From Acidimicrobiia bacterium (lineage in GTDB: Bacteria > Actinomycetota > Acidimicrobiia > IMCC26256 > PALSA-555): a DNA stretch of 64,000 nt. The stretch's first letter is position 1; the number at the start of each line of letters is the position of its first letter. A program made the position numbers and the translations under genes. The notes under the pieces were generated by a model. That model worked only from the letters and a program-made list of their open reading frames with translations, was not told the origin of the DNA and made no database searches. Location: NCBI GenBank assembly GCA_040881685.1, contig JBBECS010000003.1, forward strand, positions 23,472 through 87,471, read 5' to 3'. This document shows, piece by piece, positions 42,914 to 51,951 of the stretch.

Positions 42914-43080
42914 GCGAGGCCGCGCCATCACGGGCGTGCCGCCGGCGGCGGCCTCGCACCCCCCGCGCACGCGTCGACCGTCTGGAGCCCCCCGATGCGG
43001 GTGGCCCTCCCCCCGTCGGTCGACGACGAGCGTGGCGGGAAGTCTGCCCACCTGGCGCGGGGAGGGCAAGCCCTCCCCGC
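42914..43080 (-). terminator. three consecutive inverted repeats between proB and proA
   Basis: The 227-bp gap holds no gene but three perfect inverted repeats: GCGGGGAGGGC/GCCCTCCCCGC (43057-43080) starting in the proB stop codon; CGTCGACCG/CGGTCGACG (42972-42980 with 43017-43025); and GCGAGGCCGC/GCGGCCTCGC (42914-42923 with 42948-42957). The first is well placed to terminate or stabilise the proB message, although no U-tract follows; the others may be leader structures or protein sites near the proA promoter. Confidence 0.5.
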
Positions 43081-44171
43081 TACGGGAGAACCACCAGGTC
43101 GTCTTTGTGGATGGCCTCGGTTGGGGATCCGTCGGGCAGATCCTTCGTCTTCTTGCCCGCGGCGCTGGCCAAGGCTTGGGACGAGTAGCGGGTGATGCCT
43201 TTGGCGAATGGCCGGCCGTGCACGTCGGAGACTTCGACGGCGTCGCCAGGATCGAAGCGGCCTTCGACCGCGGTGACCCCGGCCGGCAGCAGTGAGCGGT
43301 TGTCGTCACACAACGCCCGCTTGGCGCCGGCGTCGACGAGCACTCGGCCGGTGGCGCCGCGGGCGAAGGCGATCCAGAGCTTGCGGCTCGGGAGACGATC
43401 AGCTCGTGGGTGCACCGCGGTGCCGACGGCGCGCCCTTCGATGGCATCCGGCACCACGCCGGAGATTTCGGTGGCCGCGATGACGACCCGCACACCTGAC
43501 CACGCGGCGATCTTGGCTGCTGCGAGCTTGCTCGCCATGCCACCGCTCCCACGCACCGTTCCCGCTCCACCGGCAACCGCCTCGAGCGCGGCGTCCACTT
43601 CAACGATCTCCTCGATCAGCGACGCTTCCGCGTCGAGGCGCGGATCTGCCGTGTGGAGACCTGTCGTGTCTGTGAGCAGCACGAGCACGTCGGCGCTCAC
43701 GAGGTTCGCGACCAGCGCCGCCAATCGGTCGTTGTCACCGTAACGGATCTCGTCATCCGCGACCGTGTCGTTCTCGTTCACGACTGGTACGACCCCGAGA
43801 TCGAGCAAGCGTCGCAACGTTGCGCGCGCGTGCAGGTACTGGTCACGCTCACCGAAATCATGCGCGGTGAGGAGGACCTGGCCGCTCACGAGCCCGTATC
43901 CGGCCAGCACGGTGCCGAGCCGCTCCATCAGGCGAGGCTGACCAACCGCGGCCACGGCTTGCAGGACGCCGACGTCGGTCGGTCGTTCGAGCATGCCCAG
44001 CACTGGGAGCCCTGCCGCGATGGCGCCGGAGCACACGAGCACGACCTCGTGACCGCGCTCTCGGGCGATAGCAACTTCTCCGCACAGCTTCGCCACCGAG
44101 GCATCGTCGAGCTCACCGGTCTCAGCCGTGATCGAGGACGTGCCCACCTTGACCACCGCGGTCACGCCCAT
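43080..44171 (-). CDS. proB: glutamate 5-kinase
   Basis: First enzyme of proline synthesis, phosphorylates glutamate; classically feedback-inhibited by proline. 363 residues: amino-acid kinase domain (VVKVGTSSITAETGELDD, LVCSGAIAAG, VPVVNENDTVADDEIRYGDN, LTDTTGLHTADPR, GTVRGSGGMASKLAAAKIA) and a C-terminal PUA domain (about 275-363). ATG 44171 lies 2 nt after the obgE stop; a GTG two codons in is an alternative. Confidence 0.97.
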   Translation of the reverse strand: MGVTAVVKVGTSSITAETGELDDASVAKLCGEVAIARERGHEVVLVCSGAIAAGLPVLGMLERPTDVGVLQAVAAVGQPRLMERLGTVLAGYGLVSGQVLLTAHDFGERDQYLHARATLRRLLDLGVVPVVNENDTVADDEIRYGDNDRLAALVANLVSADVLVLLTDTTGLHTADPRLDAEASLIEEIVEVDAALEAVAGGAGTVRGSGGMASKLAAAKIAAWSGVRVVIAATEISGVVPDAIEGRAVGTAVHPRADRLPSRKLWIAFARGATGRVLVDAGAKRALCDDNRSLLPAGVTAVEGRFDPGDAVEVSDVHGRPFAKGITRYSSQALASAAGKKTKDLPDGSPTEAIHKDDLVVLP

Positions 44172-44173
44172 CC

Positions 44174-45415
44174 CTACTGGAACCCCTCGACGTACTCGAG
44201 CTCCACCTTGCCGATGCGCACGGCGTCGCCTTCCTGAGCGCCGGCTCTCGCCAGCGCGCGTTCGACCCCCATGCGACGAAACCGGTGGTGCACATACGCC
44301 AGCGCTTCGGCGTTGGTGAGATCGGCCATCGCCACAATTCTCTCGGCCGCGCGGCCTTCCACGCGCCATGCACCGTCGTCGTCCCGGACAAGGGAGAAGC
44401 CGTCTTCTGCGGGGCGGAGCACCACGAAGCCCTCGCGCTCGGGCTCGACGGCACGCGCTTGCTCGACCATCTCCCCAAGCGTCCCCATGAGCTCGTCGAG
44501 GCCGTCGTGCGTCACCGCGGAGATCCGGCGACCATCGAACGGGACCTGCGCGACGTCGGCCTTCGTGCCCACGACGAGGCGGGGGCGAGTGAGGAGCTCG
44601 GGTTGGTAGCGCTCCAACTCCCCGATCAGCACCCGCTCCTGTTCCTCGGGTGTGTGCCCCTCGGCGCTCGCGAGGTCGAGCAACAGCACGAGCACACGCG
44701 CCCGCTCCACGTGCCGCAGGAACTGGTGGCCGAGCCCGCGGCCCTCGGCCGCACCCTCGACGAGGCCGGGGATGTCGGCGAGCACGAGCTCGCGCCCGTC
44801 GCGTCGAACCACACCAAGGTGCGGCTCGAGCGTCGTGAACGGATAGTCGGCGATCTTGGGCTTGGCCGCGCTCACGCTCGAGATCAGGGTGGACTTGCCC
44901 GCGTTCGGGAAGCCGACGAGTGCCGCGTCAGCGAGCAGCTTCACCTCGAAGCGCAGCCAGCGCTCCTCGCCGTATTCGCCCTGCTCGGCAAACCCCGGTG
45001 CGCGACGCGCGTTGGACAGGAAGCGAGCGTTGCCGCGACCTCCGCGGCCGCCCTGCGCGGCCACATAGGAGTCGCCATGGCCCACGAGGTCTGCGATCGG
45101 CGTGCCATCGCGGTCTCGGATCATCGTGCCCTCGGGCACGGTGACGACCAGATCGACACCGCGCTTGCCGTGGCGCTGCTTGCCCGCGCCGTGCTTCCCC
45201 GAGTCCGCCCTTCGGTGTGGGTGGTCACGAAAGGAGAGGAGCGAAGCGGTGTTGCGGTCGGCCCGCACGATCACGTCACCGCCCTTGCCACCGTCACCCC
45301 CGTCAGGCCCGCCCTTCGGCACGTGCGCCTCACGCCGAAACGACATCGCGCCCGCGCCCCCATCCCCCCCGCGCAGATTGACCTGGACCTCGTCAACAAA
45401 CGAAGACTGCGCCAT
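44174..45415 (-). CDS. obgE: GTPase ObgE/CgtA
   Basis: Essential GTPase in 50S assembly and stress response. 413 residues: Gly-rich Obg fold (FVDEVQVNLRGGDGGAGAMSFRREAHVPKGGPDGG in segments 5-39), G domain with VGFPNAGKSTLIS, DIPGLVEGAAEGRGLG and GTKADV, and a C-terminal OCT domain (GFVVLRPAEDGFSLVRDDDG). It follows rplU-rpmA in the conserved L21-L27-Obg order. A 12-bp inverted repeat lies in the 72-bp leader. Confidence 0.97.
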   Translation of the reverse strand: MAQSSFVDEVQVNLRGGDGGAGAMSFRREAHVPKGGPDGGDGGKGGDVIVRADRNTASLLSFRDHPHRRADSGKHGAGKQRHGKRGVDLVVTVPEGTMIRDRDGTPIADLVGHGDSYVAAQGGRGGRGNARFLSNARRAPGFAEQGEYGEERWLRFEVKLLADAALVGFPNAGKSTLISSVSAAKPKIADYPFTTLEPHLGVVRRDGRELVLADIPGLVEGAAEGRGLGHQFLRHVERARVLVLLLDLASAEGHTPEEQERVLIGELERYQPELLTRPRLVVGTKADVAQVPFDGRRISAVTHDGLDELMGTLGEMVEQARAVEPEREGFVVLRPAEDGFSLVRDDDGAWRVEGRAAERIVAMADLTNAEALAYVHHRFRRMGVERALARAGAQEGDAVRIGKVELEYVEGFQ

Positions 45416-45436
45416 GTGACTCAGGAAACCACAATC

Positions 45437-45477
45437 TTGCGTCGCTGCACCGGAACTATTGCGGCGCAGCGACGCAA
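45437..45477 (-). terminator. 12-bp inverted repeat between rpmA and obgE
   Basis: Arms TTGCGTCGCTGC and GCAGCGACGCAA (45437-45448 and 45466-45477) are perfectly complementary with a 17-nt loop. On the minus strand the hairpin is followed by GATTGTGGTTTCC, so it may attenuate ribosomal-protein transcription before obgE, or act in the obgE leader. Confidence 0.5.
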
Positions 45478-45487
45478 ATTTGGTGAT

Positions 45488-45742
45488 CTATGCAGGCCTC
45501 GTGACATCGACGAGCTTGCGGCCGCGGCGGCGGCCGAACTGCACGACGCCGTCGGCGGTTGCGAACAGGGTGTCGTCTCCACCGCGACCAACATTCTCAC
45601 CCGGGTGGAACACCGTGCCGCGCTGGCGAACGATGATCGCGCCGGCGCGCACCTCCGTCCCCGAGTGCACCTTGACGCCGAGCCGCTGCGCGGCGGAGTC
45701 GCGCCCATTGCGGGATGAGGCTGCGCCCTTCTTCTTCGACAT
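45488..45742 (-). CDS. rpmA: 50S ribosomal protein L27
   Basis: 84 residues, starting [20 protein letters not shown] and containing [20 protein letters not shown] and [16 protein letters not shown]. The N-terminus reaches the peptidyl-transferase centre; no Firmicutes-style cleavable extension is present. ATG 45742 has GGGAG about 7 nt upstream. A repeat copy fills the gap from rplU. Confidence 0.97.
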   Translation of the reverse strand: MSKKKGAASSRNGRDSAAQRLGVKVHSGTEVRAGAIIVRQRGTVFHPGENVGRGGDDTLFATADGVVQFGRRRGRKLVDVTRPA

Positions 45743-45757
45743 CTCAGTCTCCCGATT

Positions 45758-45810
45758 CCGCTCTCGGTGCCTGCGTCGCAGGATACCTGCGCCGCGGGCG
45801 CTCGCCTCTA
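45758..45810 (-). repeat. intercistronic structured repeat, copy 5 (rplU to rpmA)
   Basis: Has the long hairpin (45773-45782 with 45786-45795, GCGTCGCAGG/CCTGCGCCGC, one mismatch, ATA loop) and the CACCGAGAGCGG box. The GC-rich middle and triloop hairpin are deleted, bringing the long hairpin next to the box. Its 5' end contains the rplU stop codon. Confidence 0.6.
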
Positions 45811-46119
45811 GCCCGGGGTGATCTCGGTGATCTCGAGCAGCGAGTAGTGCTGCCGGTGACCCCACCGGCGCCGGTTGTTCGACTTGGGCTTGTACGTGAA
45901 GCCGTTGATCTTGGGCCCCTTGGTCTCTTCGACCACTCGAGCCTTGACGGTCGCCTTGCCCAGCTGGCTGGGGGACGCGAGCACCTTCTTACCGTCGACG
46001 AGCAGCACGGGTGCCAGCTCGACCACACCACCCGGCTCCGTACCGACGCGCTCGACCTCGACTCGCTGGCCAGCTTCGACCCGGTACTGCTTGCCGCCGG
46101 TGCGGATGACTGCGTACAT
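45808..46119 (-). CDS. rplU: 50S ribosomal protein L21
   Basis: 103 residues: [20 protein letters not shown] start, [23 protein letters not shown], and the C-terminal [20 protein letters not shown] that binds 23S rRNA. GAGG lies about 8 nt before the ATG. First ribosomal-protein gene of the rplU-rpmA-obgE block, 43 bp after rng. Confidence 0.97.
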   Translation of the reverse strand: MYAVIRTGGKQYRVEAGQRVEVERVGTEPGGVVELAPVLLVDGKKVLASPSQLGKATVKARVVEETKGPKINGFTYKPKSNNRRRWGHRQHYSLLEITEITPG

Positions 46120-46162
46120 GCGCGTCTGCCTCGCTCGCTAGATCCTGGGGGAACAGGTCATA

Positions 46163-47992
46163 TTACTGCAGCTCCTCGAGTAGGGCCTCGTCGATGATGT
46201 AGCCACGGCCGTTGCACATCGAGCAGGTAGCACTGACCGACTCCACGAGGCCTTCGGAGACTCGCTTTCGGGTCATCTCGACCAGCCCCAGCTCCGAGAC
46301 GTCGAACACCTGCGTTCGCGTCTTGTCACGGGCGAGTGCGTCTCGGAACGCCTTGACGAGGGCATCGCGGTTCGGCCTGATCTCCATGTCGATGAAGTCG
46401 ATCACGATGATGCCGCCGATGTCGCGAAGCCGAAGCTGGCGAGCGACCTCGTCGGCAGCTTCGAGGTTGTTCCGGAACACGGTCTCTTCGAGGTTGGACT
46501 TGCCGACGTTCTTCCCCGTATTCACGTCGACGACCGTGAGCGCTTCGGTGCGCTCGATCACGATCGAACCGCCGGACGGCAGCCACACCTTCCGGTCGAG
46601 CGCCTTGAGGAGCTGCTCGTGGACGTGGTGACGCTCGAAGAGTGGGATCCCCTCCTCCTCGGCGTCGTAGTACTCGATGCGATCCGCCAGCTCGGGCGCG
46701 ATCGCCTCCACGTACGAGTGGATCTCCTCGTACAGCGCGTGATCATCGATCAGGACGCCGCGGTACTCCTTGGTGAACTCCTCACGCAGCAGGCGCGTCA
46801 CCAGCGGCGGCTCCTGGTACAGCAGCCGCGCGGGCTTCGACCGATCCGCCAACGCGGAGATCTGATCCCACTGCTCGCGCAGCCGGCGCACGTCGCGCTC
46901 GAGCTCCTCCGCCGTGGCACCTTCGGCCGCGGTCCGGACGATCAACCCCGCGTCGGGCGGCCGCAGGTCTTCGAGCACGCGGCGGAGCCGCTTGCGCTCG
47001 TCGTCGGGGAGCCGCTTCGAGATGCCGTACGTGCTCGGCTGGCTCGGAACCATCACGACGAAGCGTCCGGCGAGGCTCACCTCTTGCGTCAGCCGGGCGC
47101 CTTTGGCGCCGATCGGGTTCTTGGTGACTTGCACCACGATCGATTGGCCGTTCTTGAGCAGCCGTTCGATGCGCGGCTGCTTCTCCTCGACCTCATCGGG
47201 GTCGTAGGCGACATCGCCGCGATATAGCACCCCGTTCTTGGGCGTGCCGATGTCGATGAAGGCCGCTTCCATGCCCGGCAGAACGTTCTGGACGCGTCCG
47301 AGGTAGATGTTGCCGTCGATGGACATCGCCTCGTCGCGCTCGGCGGTGGCGACTTCGTGCTCAACCAGCACCCGGCCCTCGAGGAGCGCGATGTGGGTGT
47401 GGCGGTCATCTCGGACGTGTACGCACATGAGATACCGCCCTGCAGGCCGGCCCTTGCGCGTACGCCCGCGCCGGCGGGCGAGCGTCTCCTCGTCGAGATC
47501 CTCAAGTGCAACCGCGTCACCGACCCCCAGGTCCGCGTGCACGACGTCGTCGCGCCCGCTTGTCGGGGCGGGCGCCGCGGCGCCCTTGTTGCGGCCGCGG
47601 CCACCACGACGGCGGCGGCGTCCGGTCTTGGGCGTTGCTCCGGCCGCCGCTGGCGCCGGACGGCTGTCGCCGATCTTCGGTCGGGCCGCCGTCGGCGTGG
47701 TCGCGGGAAGGCCCGCGTCCTCGCGTGCATCCGCGGCAAGGTCTTCCGCAGTCAGGCCGCGGTCTGCGGCCGGGTCGTTCCAGTCCTCGCCAATGCCCTC
47801 GCCGGCGGGCGGGCGGGCGCCCGCGGGCTTCCGGCGGTTTCGGCCACCGCGCGAGCCGCGCCGACGGCGCTTACGTGCAGTCGCGTCGCCGTTGGGAGAT
47901 GTTGCGTCAGGCGATGCGGCGGGTTCCGGCGCTTGGGGTTCCGGGCTCGTCGGCTCGGAGGCCGTCGCCTCCGGAGTGGTCTCGTCGGTCAT
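46163..47992 (-). CDS. rng: ribonuclease E/G family endoribonuclease
   Basis: 609 residues. The N-terminal 190 residues are low-complexity, with acidic/Pro stretches and Arg-rich RKRRRRGSRGGRNRRK and GRRRRRGGRGRNK clusters likely to bind RNA. The catalytic core has an S1 domain (YLGRVQNVLPGMEAAFIDIG), the RNase H-like region, DNase I-like region with SIVIERTEALTVVDVNTGK and FIDMEIRPNRDAL, and the zinc-link CSMCNGRG. It cleaves single-stranded A/U-rich RNA and starts mRNA decay and rRNA trimming. AAAGGA 8 nt before the ATG at 47992 sits inside the upstream gene, which overlaps by 86 bp. Confidence 0.95.
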   Translation of the reverse strand: MTDETTPEATASEPTSPEPQAPEPAASPDATSPNGDATARKRRRRGSRGGRNRRKPAGARPPAGEGIGEDWNDPAADRGLTAEDLAADAREDAGLPATTPTAARPKIGDSRPAPAAAGATPKTGRRRRRGGRGRNKGAAAPAPTSGRDDVVHADLGVGDAVALEDLDEETLARRRGRTRKGRPAGRYLMCVHVRDDRHTHIALLEGRVLVEHEVATAERDEAMSIDGNIYLGRVQNVLPGMEAAFIDIGTPKNGVLYRGDVAYDPDEVEEKQPRIERLLKNGQSIVVQVTKNPIGAKGARLTQEVSLAGRFVVMVPSQPSTYGISKRLPDDERKRLRRVLEDLRPPDAGLIVRTAAEGATAEELERDVRRLREQWDQISALADRSKPARLLYQEPPLVTRLLREEFTKEYRGVLIDDHALYEEIHSYVEAIAPELADRIEYYDAEEEGIPLFERHHVHEQLLKALDRKVWLPSGGSIVIERTEALTVVDVNTGKNVGKSNLEETVFRNNLEAADEVARQLRLRDIGGIIVIDFIDMEIRPNRDALVKAFRDALARDKTRTQVFDVSELGLVEMTRKRVSEGLVESVSATCSMCNGRGYIIDEALLEELQ

Positions 47993-48743
47993 TGGTCAGT
48001 CCTTTGCTCGTCACGCGCAGCCGCGTCGCGGTGCGCGTCGCACGATCGGCTTCCAGCGGTTCCAGCCGCGCGCCGTCGCGTTCGATCCATTGATGGGTCC
48101 GGAGCACCCGGTCCTCGCCGACCCCGTCAGCGGGCGCCGCAAGGTCGCGGAGAGCGGTAACAAGGTCGGCAGGTCGAAGGCCTCGGGGTTGTGTGTTGAC
48201 ATCGGCATGCACCACGGGGGTCCCGTCGTCTGCGTGCACGACCAGGCTCCGCAGTGCGGGACGGAGATCTTCCACGACAGTACGCCCTTTGCGCGTCGTC
48301 GTGGTCGGGAGTGTGTCGGCGCTCAATACTCGTTCCACAGCTTCGGTGAGGACGGCAGCGTCAACGTCCACCAGTCGGAGCTCGATCTCGACCGCCGTCA
48401 CCGCCTCTTGGAGCGAGGGTGCGCGTCCCGTGAGGTCGCACGCGCCGGCCACGTCGATGCCGTCAGGCAGCGCCGGCGAGATCCGCGCGGGCAGCGCGTC
48501 CACATCGACCGCATCGGCCAGCTCGAGATCGAGGTACTCGGCGACGCTCTCGTGGCCGACACCGAGTGCGAGGCCGAAGCTCACCTTCGGACGCGGCGAG
48601 AAACCAAGTGTGAACGCCAGCGGGAGCTGTTCGATGCGGAACGCCCGCTCGAGCGCCCGCGCCACGTCGCGGTGTGACACGAACCTCACCTTGCCGACCT
48701 TCGTGAAGCGCAATCGCACCGGGAAGCCCACGTCACCTCTCAT
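47907..48743 (-). CDS. DUF2344 (TIGR03936-type) protein
   Basis: 278 residues. VRLRFTKVGKVRFVSHRDVARALERAFRIEQLPLAFT (first part of residues 8-45) and GFSPRPKVSFGLALGVG are typical of the radical-SAM-linked DUF2344 family, always found beside or fused to the TIGR03960 radical SAM protein. The molecular role is unknown. It overlaps the radical SAM gene by 4 bp. Its 3' end runs 86 bp into rng; the C-terminal 30 residues encoded there are unlike the family core and may be an extension. Confidence 0.88.
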   Translation of the reverse strand: MRGDVGFPVRLRFTKVGKVRFVSHRDVARALERAFRIEQLPLAFTLGFSPRPKVSFGLALGVGHESVAEYLDLELADAVDVDALPARISPALPDGIDVAGACDLTGRAPSLQEAVTAVEIELRLVDVDAAVLTEAVERVLSADTLPTTTTRKGRTVVEDLRPALRSLVVHADDGTPVVHADVNTQPRGLRPADLVTALRDLAAPADGVGEDRVLRTHQWIERDGARLEPLEADRATRTATRLRVTSKGLTNDRRDHSGGDGLRADEPGTPSAGTRRIA

Positions 48744-50686
48744 CGTCGCGCTCCCTCGCGCGAACGCAACACGACGGGGACGTCGCCGCCCCTGGCGAGG
48801 TCCTGGCCGGTGCCCTGGCTCCCTCCCGCTGGGGCCACGGGCGATGCGACGACATGCTCGAGCGCGTAGTCCGTGCATACACCGCAGTCGTAGCAGGGAG
48901 TCCAGCGGCAGTCGGGAAGGCCGTGCTCGGCGAGTGCGGCCTGCCAGTCCTGCCACAGGAAGTCGCGGTGCAGCCCGGCGGAGATGTGATCCCACGGCAG
49001 CACCTCGTCCGCGGTTCGGTGCCGCGTCACGTACCAGTCGGCGTCGAGGCCCTCTGCTGCCATCGCGTCGACCCAGAGCGAGAAGTTGAAGTGCTCGCCC
49101 CACTCTTGGAAGGTGCCGCCAGCTCGCCACACCCGCTCGATGACACGACCGATTCTCCTGTCACCGCGGCTCGCGATGCCCTCGACGAATGTTGCCTCGG
49201 GATCGTGCCATCGCATCTGCACACCCGACTTCTTCGGCAGCGCGTCTCGGAGCAGGTGCACCTTGCGTCGCAGCTCATCGACACCGTTCTGCCCGAACCA
49301 TTGGAATGGTGTGTGAGGCTTGGGCACGAATCCGCCGAGCGACGCCGTGCACGACGCACCCTTCGTGTACCGGCGCCCGATGTCGACGACGTTGCGCGCG
49401 AGCTCGGCGATGCCGAGGGTGTCGTCGTCCATCTCTGTCGGGAGACCGGTGAGGAAGTACAGCTTCACGCGCCGCCAACCCTGCGCGTACGCACCTTCGA
49501 CCGCGGCGTACAGATCAGCCTCCGTGATGAGCTTGTTGATCACCTGCCGCAGTCGCCACGTTCCCGCCTCAGGAGCGAACGTGAGGCCGGTTCGCCGAAC
49601 CTTCTGGATCTCGCTCGCCAGACCGACCGTGAACGCGTCAACGCGCAGCGACGGCAACGAGAGACTCACGCAGCCGGTGCCCTCCTGGGTATTCACCAGA
49701 TCGGCCACGAGCCCGTCGATACCCGAGAAGTCGGCGCTCGAAAGTGACGTGAGTGCAACCTCGTCGTAGCCGGTGCGCCGAAGTCCTTCTCGCACCATGG
49801 TGCGGACTTGCTCCCACGGGCGCTCGCGCACCGGTCGCGTGATCATCCCGGCCTGGCAGAAGCGACACCCGCGGGTGCACCCGCGGAAGATCTCGACGTT
49901 CAACCGGTCGTGGACGACCTCCACGATCGGGACCAGCTGCTGCTTGGGGTACGGCCACTCGCCCAGATCCGCAACGGTGCGCTTGTCGACGACCGCGGGG
50001 ACGTCGGCGAAGCGAGGCGTGATCGCCCGCAACGCCGGGCCGTCGAACTCCACGTCGTACATCGACGGCACGTACACGCCCGAGATGCCCGCGAGCTCCC
50101 TGAGCACGGCCTCACGGCTGGTACGCCCGGCGCGCTTCCAGGCGGCCACCACCTCGGTGATCTCCCCCGCCACCTCTTCGCCGTCGCCGATCACGAAGGC
50201 GTCCACGAAGTCGGCGAGCGGCTCGGGGTTGTACGAGCAATGTCCGCCGGCGACGACGATCGCGTGCTCGGGACCGCGCGCCTCGGCACGCACGGGAAGC
50301 CCGGCGAGATCGATGCAGCTCAAGAGGTTCGTGTAGACGAGCTCGGCCGAAAGGTTGAACCCCAAGATGTCGAAGGAGCCGGCGTCCCGATGGGTGTCCA
50401 CCGAGAAGAGCGGCACTCCGTTCGTTCGCAGCTCCGACTCGAGATCGGTCCACGGCGCGTAGGCGCGCTCGGCTGATGCGTCGTCGCGCTCGTTGAGGAT
50501 CTCGTAGAGGATCTGGAGCCCCTGGTTGGGGAGGCCGATCTCGTAGGTATCGGGATAGACGAGAAGCCAGGAGACTTGATCGGGCCGGTATCCCGGCCGC
50601 TGCGATCCCCGCTCCATTCCGATGTAGCGAGCGGGCTTCTCCACCCTGGCCAAAAGAGGCTCGATCCTCGGCCACAGGTCGGTCAT
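48740..50686 (-). CDS. B12-binding-type radical SAM protein (TIGR03960-like)
   Basis: 648 residues. N-terminal Rossmann-like domain (VSWLLVYPDTYEIGLPNQGLQ), then a radical SAM core with the 4Fe-4S motif CTRGCRFCQAG, followed by a long C-terminal region with further Cys motifs such as CYDCGVC. The family is widespread in actinobacteria and clostridia and co-occurs with DUF2344 proteins and RNase E/G; its reaction is not known, possibly an RNA or protein modification. ATG 50686 has GAGG 4 nt upstream and TAGACT 10 nt upstream. It overlaps DUF2344 (ATGA). Confidence 0.9.
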   Translation of the reverse strand: MTDLWPRIEPLLARVEKPARYIGMERGSQRPGYRPDQVSWLLVYPDTYEIGLPNQGLQILYEILNERDDASAERAYAPWTDLESELRTNGVPLFSVDTHRDAGSFDILGFNLSAELVYTNLLSCIDLAGLPVRAEARGPEHAIVVAGGHCSYNPEPLADFVDAFVIGDGEEVAGEITEVVAAWKRAGRTSREAVLRELAGISGVYVPSMYDVEFDGPALRAITPRFADVPAVVDKRTVADLGEWPYPKQQLVPIVEVVHDRLNVEIFRGCTRGCRFCQAGMITRPVRERPWEQVRTMVREGLRRTGYDEVALTSLSSADFSGIDGLVADLVNTQEGTGCVSLSLPSLRVDAFTVGLASEIQKVRRTGLTFAPEAGTWRLRQVINKLITEADLYAAVEGAYAQGWRRVKLYFLTGLPTEMDDDTLGIAELARNVVDIGRRYTKGASCTASLGGFVPKPHTPFQWFGQNGVDELRRKVHLLRDALPKKSGVQMRWHDPEATFVEGIASRGDRRIGRVIERVWRAGGTFQEWGEHFNFSLWVDAMAAEGLDADWYVTRHRTADEVLPWDHISAGLHRDFLWQDWQAALAEHGLPDCRWTPCYDCGVCTDYALEHVVASPVAPAGGSQGTGQDLARGGDVPVVLRSREGARR

Positions 50687-50696
50687 TTGCCTCTGC

Positions 50697-50702
50697 AGTC
50701 TA
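50697..50702 (-). promoter_or_regulatory. -10 element of the radical SAM gene
   Basis: TAGACT on the minus strand, 10 nt before the ATG, in the 77-bp gap after rodA. It would give a very short leader and separate promoter control of the radical SAM-DUF2344-rng block. Confidence 0.4.
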
Positions 50703-50763
50703 CTTCGTGGCCGGGACGGGCTCACTGTGGTGCGGGGGGAGGGATCGCCCGACCTTCGCGCCG

Positions 50764-51951
50764 CTAGTTGAACCGGTTCGCGTAGACGTTCTGTACGAGG
50801 GCCATGCAGGCGCAGCACGTGAGCATGGCCGAGCCGCCGTAGCTCATGAACGGGAGTGGGATGCCAGCGACCGGCATCATGTTGAGCGTCATGCCGATGT
50901 TCTCGAAGATCATGAACGTGAACATCGCCAGCACACCCGCGCACACGAGGGTTCCGTAGAAGTCGCGTGCGAGCTGGGCTATTCGCCAGGTCCGCCACAG
51001 CACGATGCAAAAGAGGAGGATCAGGGTCCCGGCGCCGAGGAACCCGAACTCTTCTCCCACGGCCGTGAAGATGAAGTCGGTGTGCTGCTCGGGCACGAAG
51101 CCGAGGCGGGTCTGCGATCCGTTGAGGTACCCCTGCCCGTCCAGGCCGCCGGCTCCCAGCGCCGCGGTGGCTTGCTTCACGTTGTACGCAGAGCCCTGGG
51201 TCGCGTTCTGGGTGTCTTGGAACACGGCGAGTCGGTCGAGCTGATACTCCTGGAGGACGCCCACCTCGATCACCGCATAGATGGAGGTGATCGACAGCAG
51301 CCCGAGGATCAAGAGGTACCGACCCCGGACACCCGCGACCGCGAGCAGGCCGATGACGATCGCCATCAGGACCATGTTCGTCCCGAGGTCAGGCTGGAGC
51401 TGCACGAGCCCGAGCGGTACCAGCGCCAGCGTGATGATGACGGTCAACCGCCAGGGATCGATGTCACCGCGGTGCTCGTTCACGTAGCCGGCCAGCGCGA
51501 CGATGAGCCCGAACTTGGCGAACTCCGCAGGCTGCAGCTGGAAGTTGAACGGGAGCTCGTACCACGACGTCGCACCACCCGCCGCCGATCCGATCGGCGT
51601 GAGCACGAAGAAGAGTGCCGCGACCGTCAGCACGTACGCGAGCATCGAGAAGTCGCGGAACTTCCGGTAGTCGATGCGCAGCAGCCACACGAACACGCCG
51701 ATGCCGAGCATCAGCGCCACGGCCTGGCGGGTCACGAAGTAGTACTGGTCGTCGACCCGGTTGCGGCTCGCCGAGTACACCATGAGCAGCCCGAAGATCG
51801 CGATCAGCGCGCACGCGACGAGCAGGATCCAGTCGAGACGCCCGGCCAGCTCGGAGTCGGCGAGTGCGCGCCCGGAGCGGTCGGTACCTAGGCCGGCGGC
51901 ACGCATCGTGCGCCGGTGGTGCCGCTGACGCTCGAGGTGGACGTGCGCCAT
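50764..51951 (-). CDS. rodA: SEDS glycosyltransferase RodA
   Basis: Peptidoglycan polymerase of the elongasome, working with PBP2. 395 residues with about ten membrane helices; the SEDS patterns include LPFNFQLQPAEFAKFGLIV, QPDLGTNMVL, a TDFIFTAVGEEFGFLG block and the C-terminal MPVAGIPLPFMSYGGSAML. It begins directly after the mrdA stop (no gap), the canonical mrdA-rodA pair. Confidence 0.96.
   Translation of the reverse strand: MAHVHLERQRHHRRTMRAAGLGTDRSGRALADSELAGRLDWILLVACALIAIFGLLMVYSASRNRVDDQYYFVTRQAVALMLGIGVFVWLLRIDYRKFRDFSMLAYVLTVAALFFVLTPIGSAAGGATSWYELPFNFQLQPAEFAKFGLIVALAGYVNEHRGDIDPWRLTVIITLALVPLGLVQLQPDLGTNMVLMAIVIGLLAVAGVRGRYLLILGLLSITSIYAVIEVGVLQEYQLDRLAVFQDTQNATQGSAYNVKQATAALGAGGLDGQGYLNGSQTRLGFVPEQHTDFIFTAVGEEFGFLGAGTLILLFCIVLWRTWRIAQLARDFYGTLVCAGVLAMFTFMIFENIGMTLNMMPVAGIPLPFMSYGGSAMLTCCACMALVQNVYANRFN

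Noticed and set aside
42888-43295. Plus-strand open frame across the proB-proA gap as a small gene
   Set aside because: It covers the inverted repeats and the antisense of proB, with no ribosome-binding site or recognisable motif.
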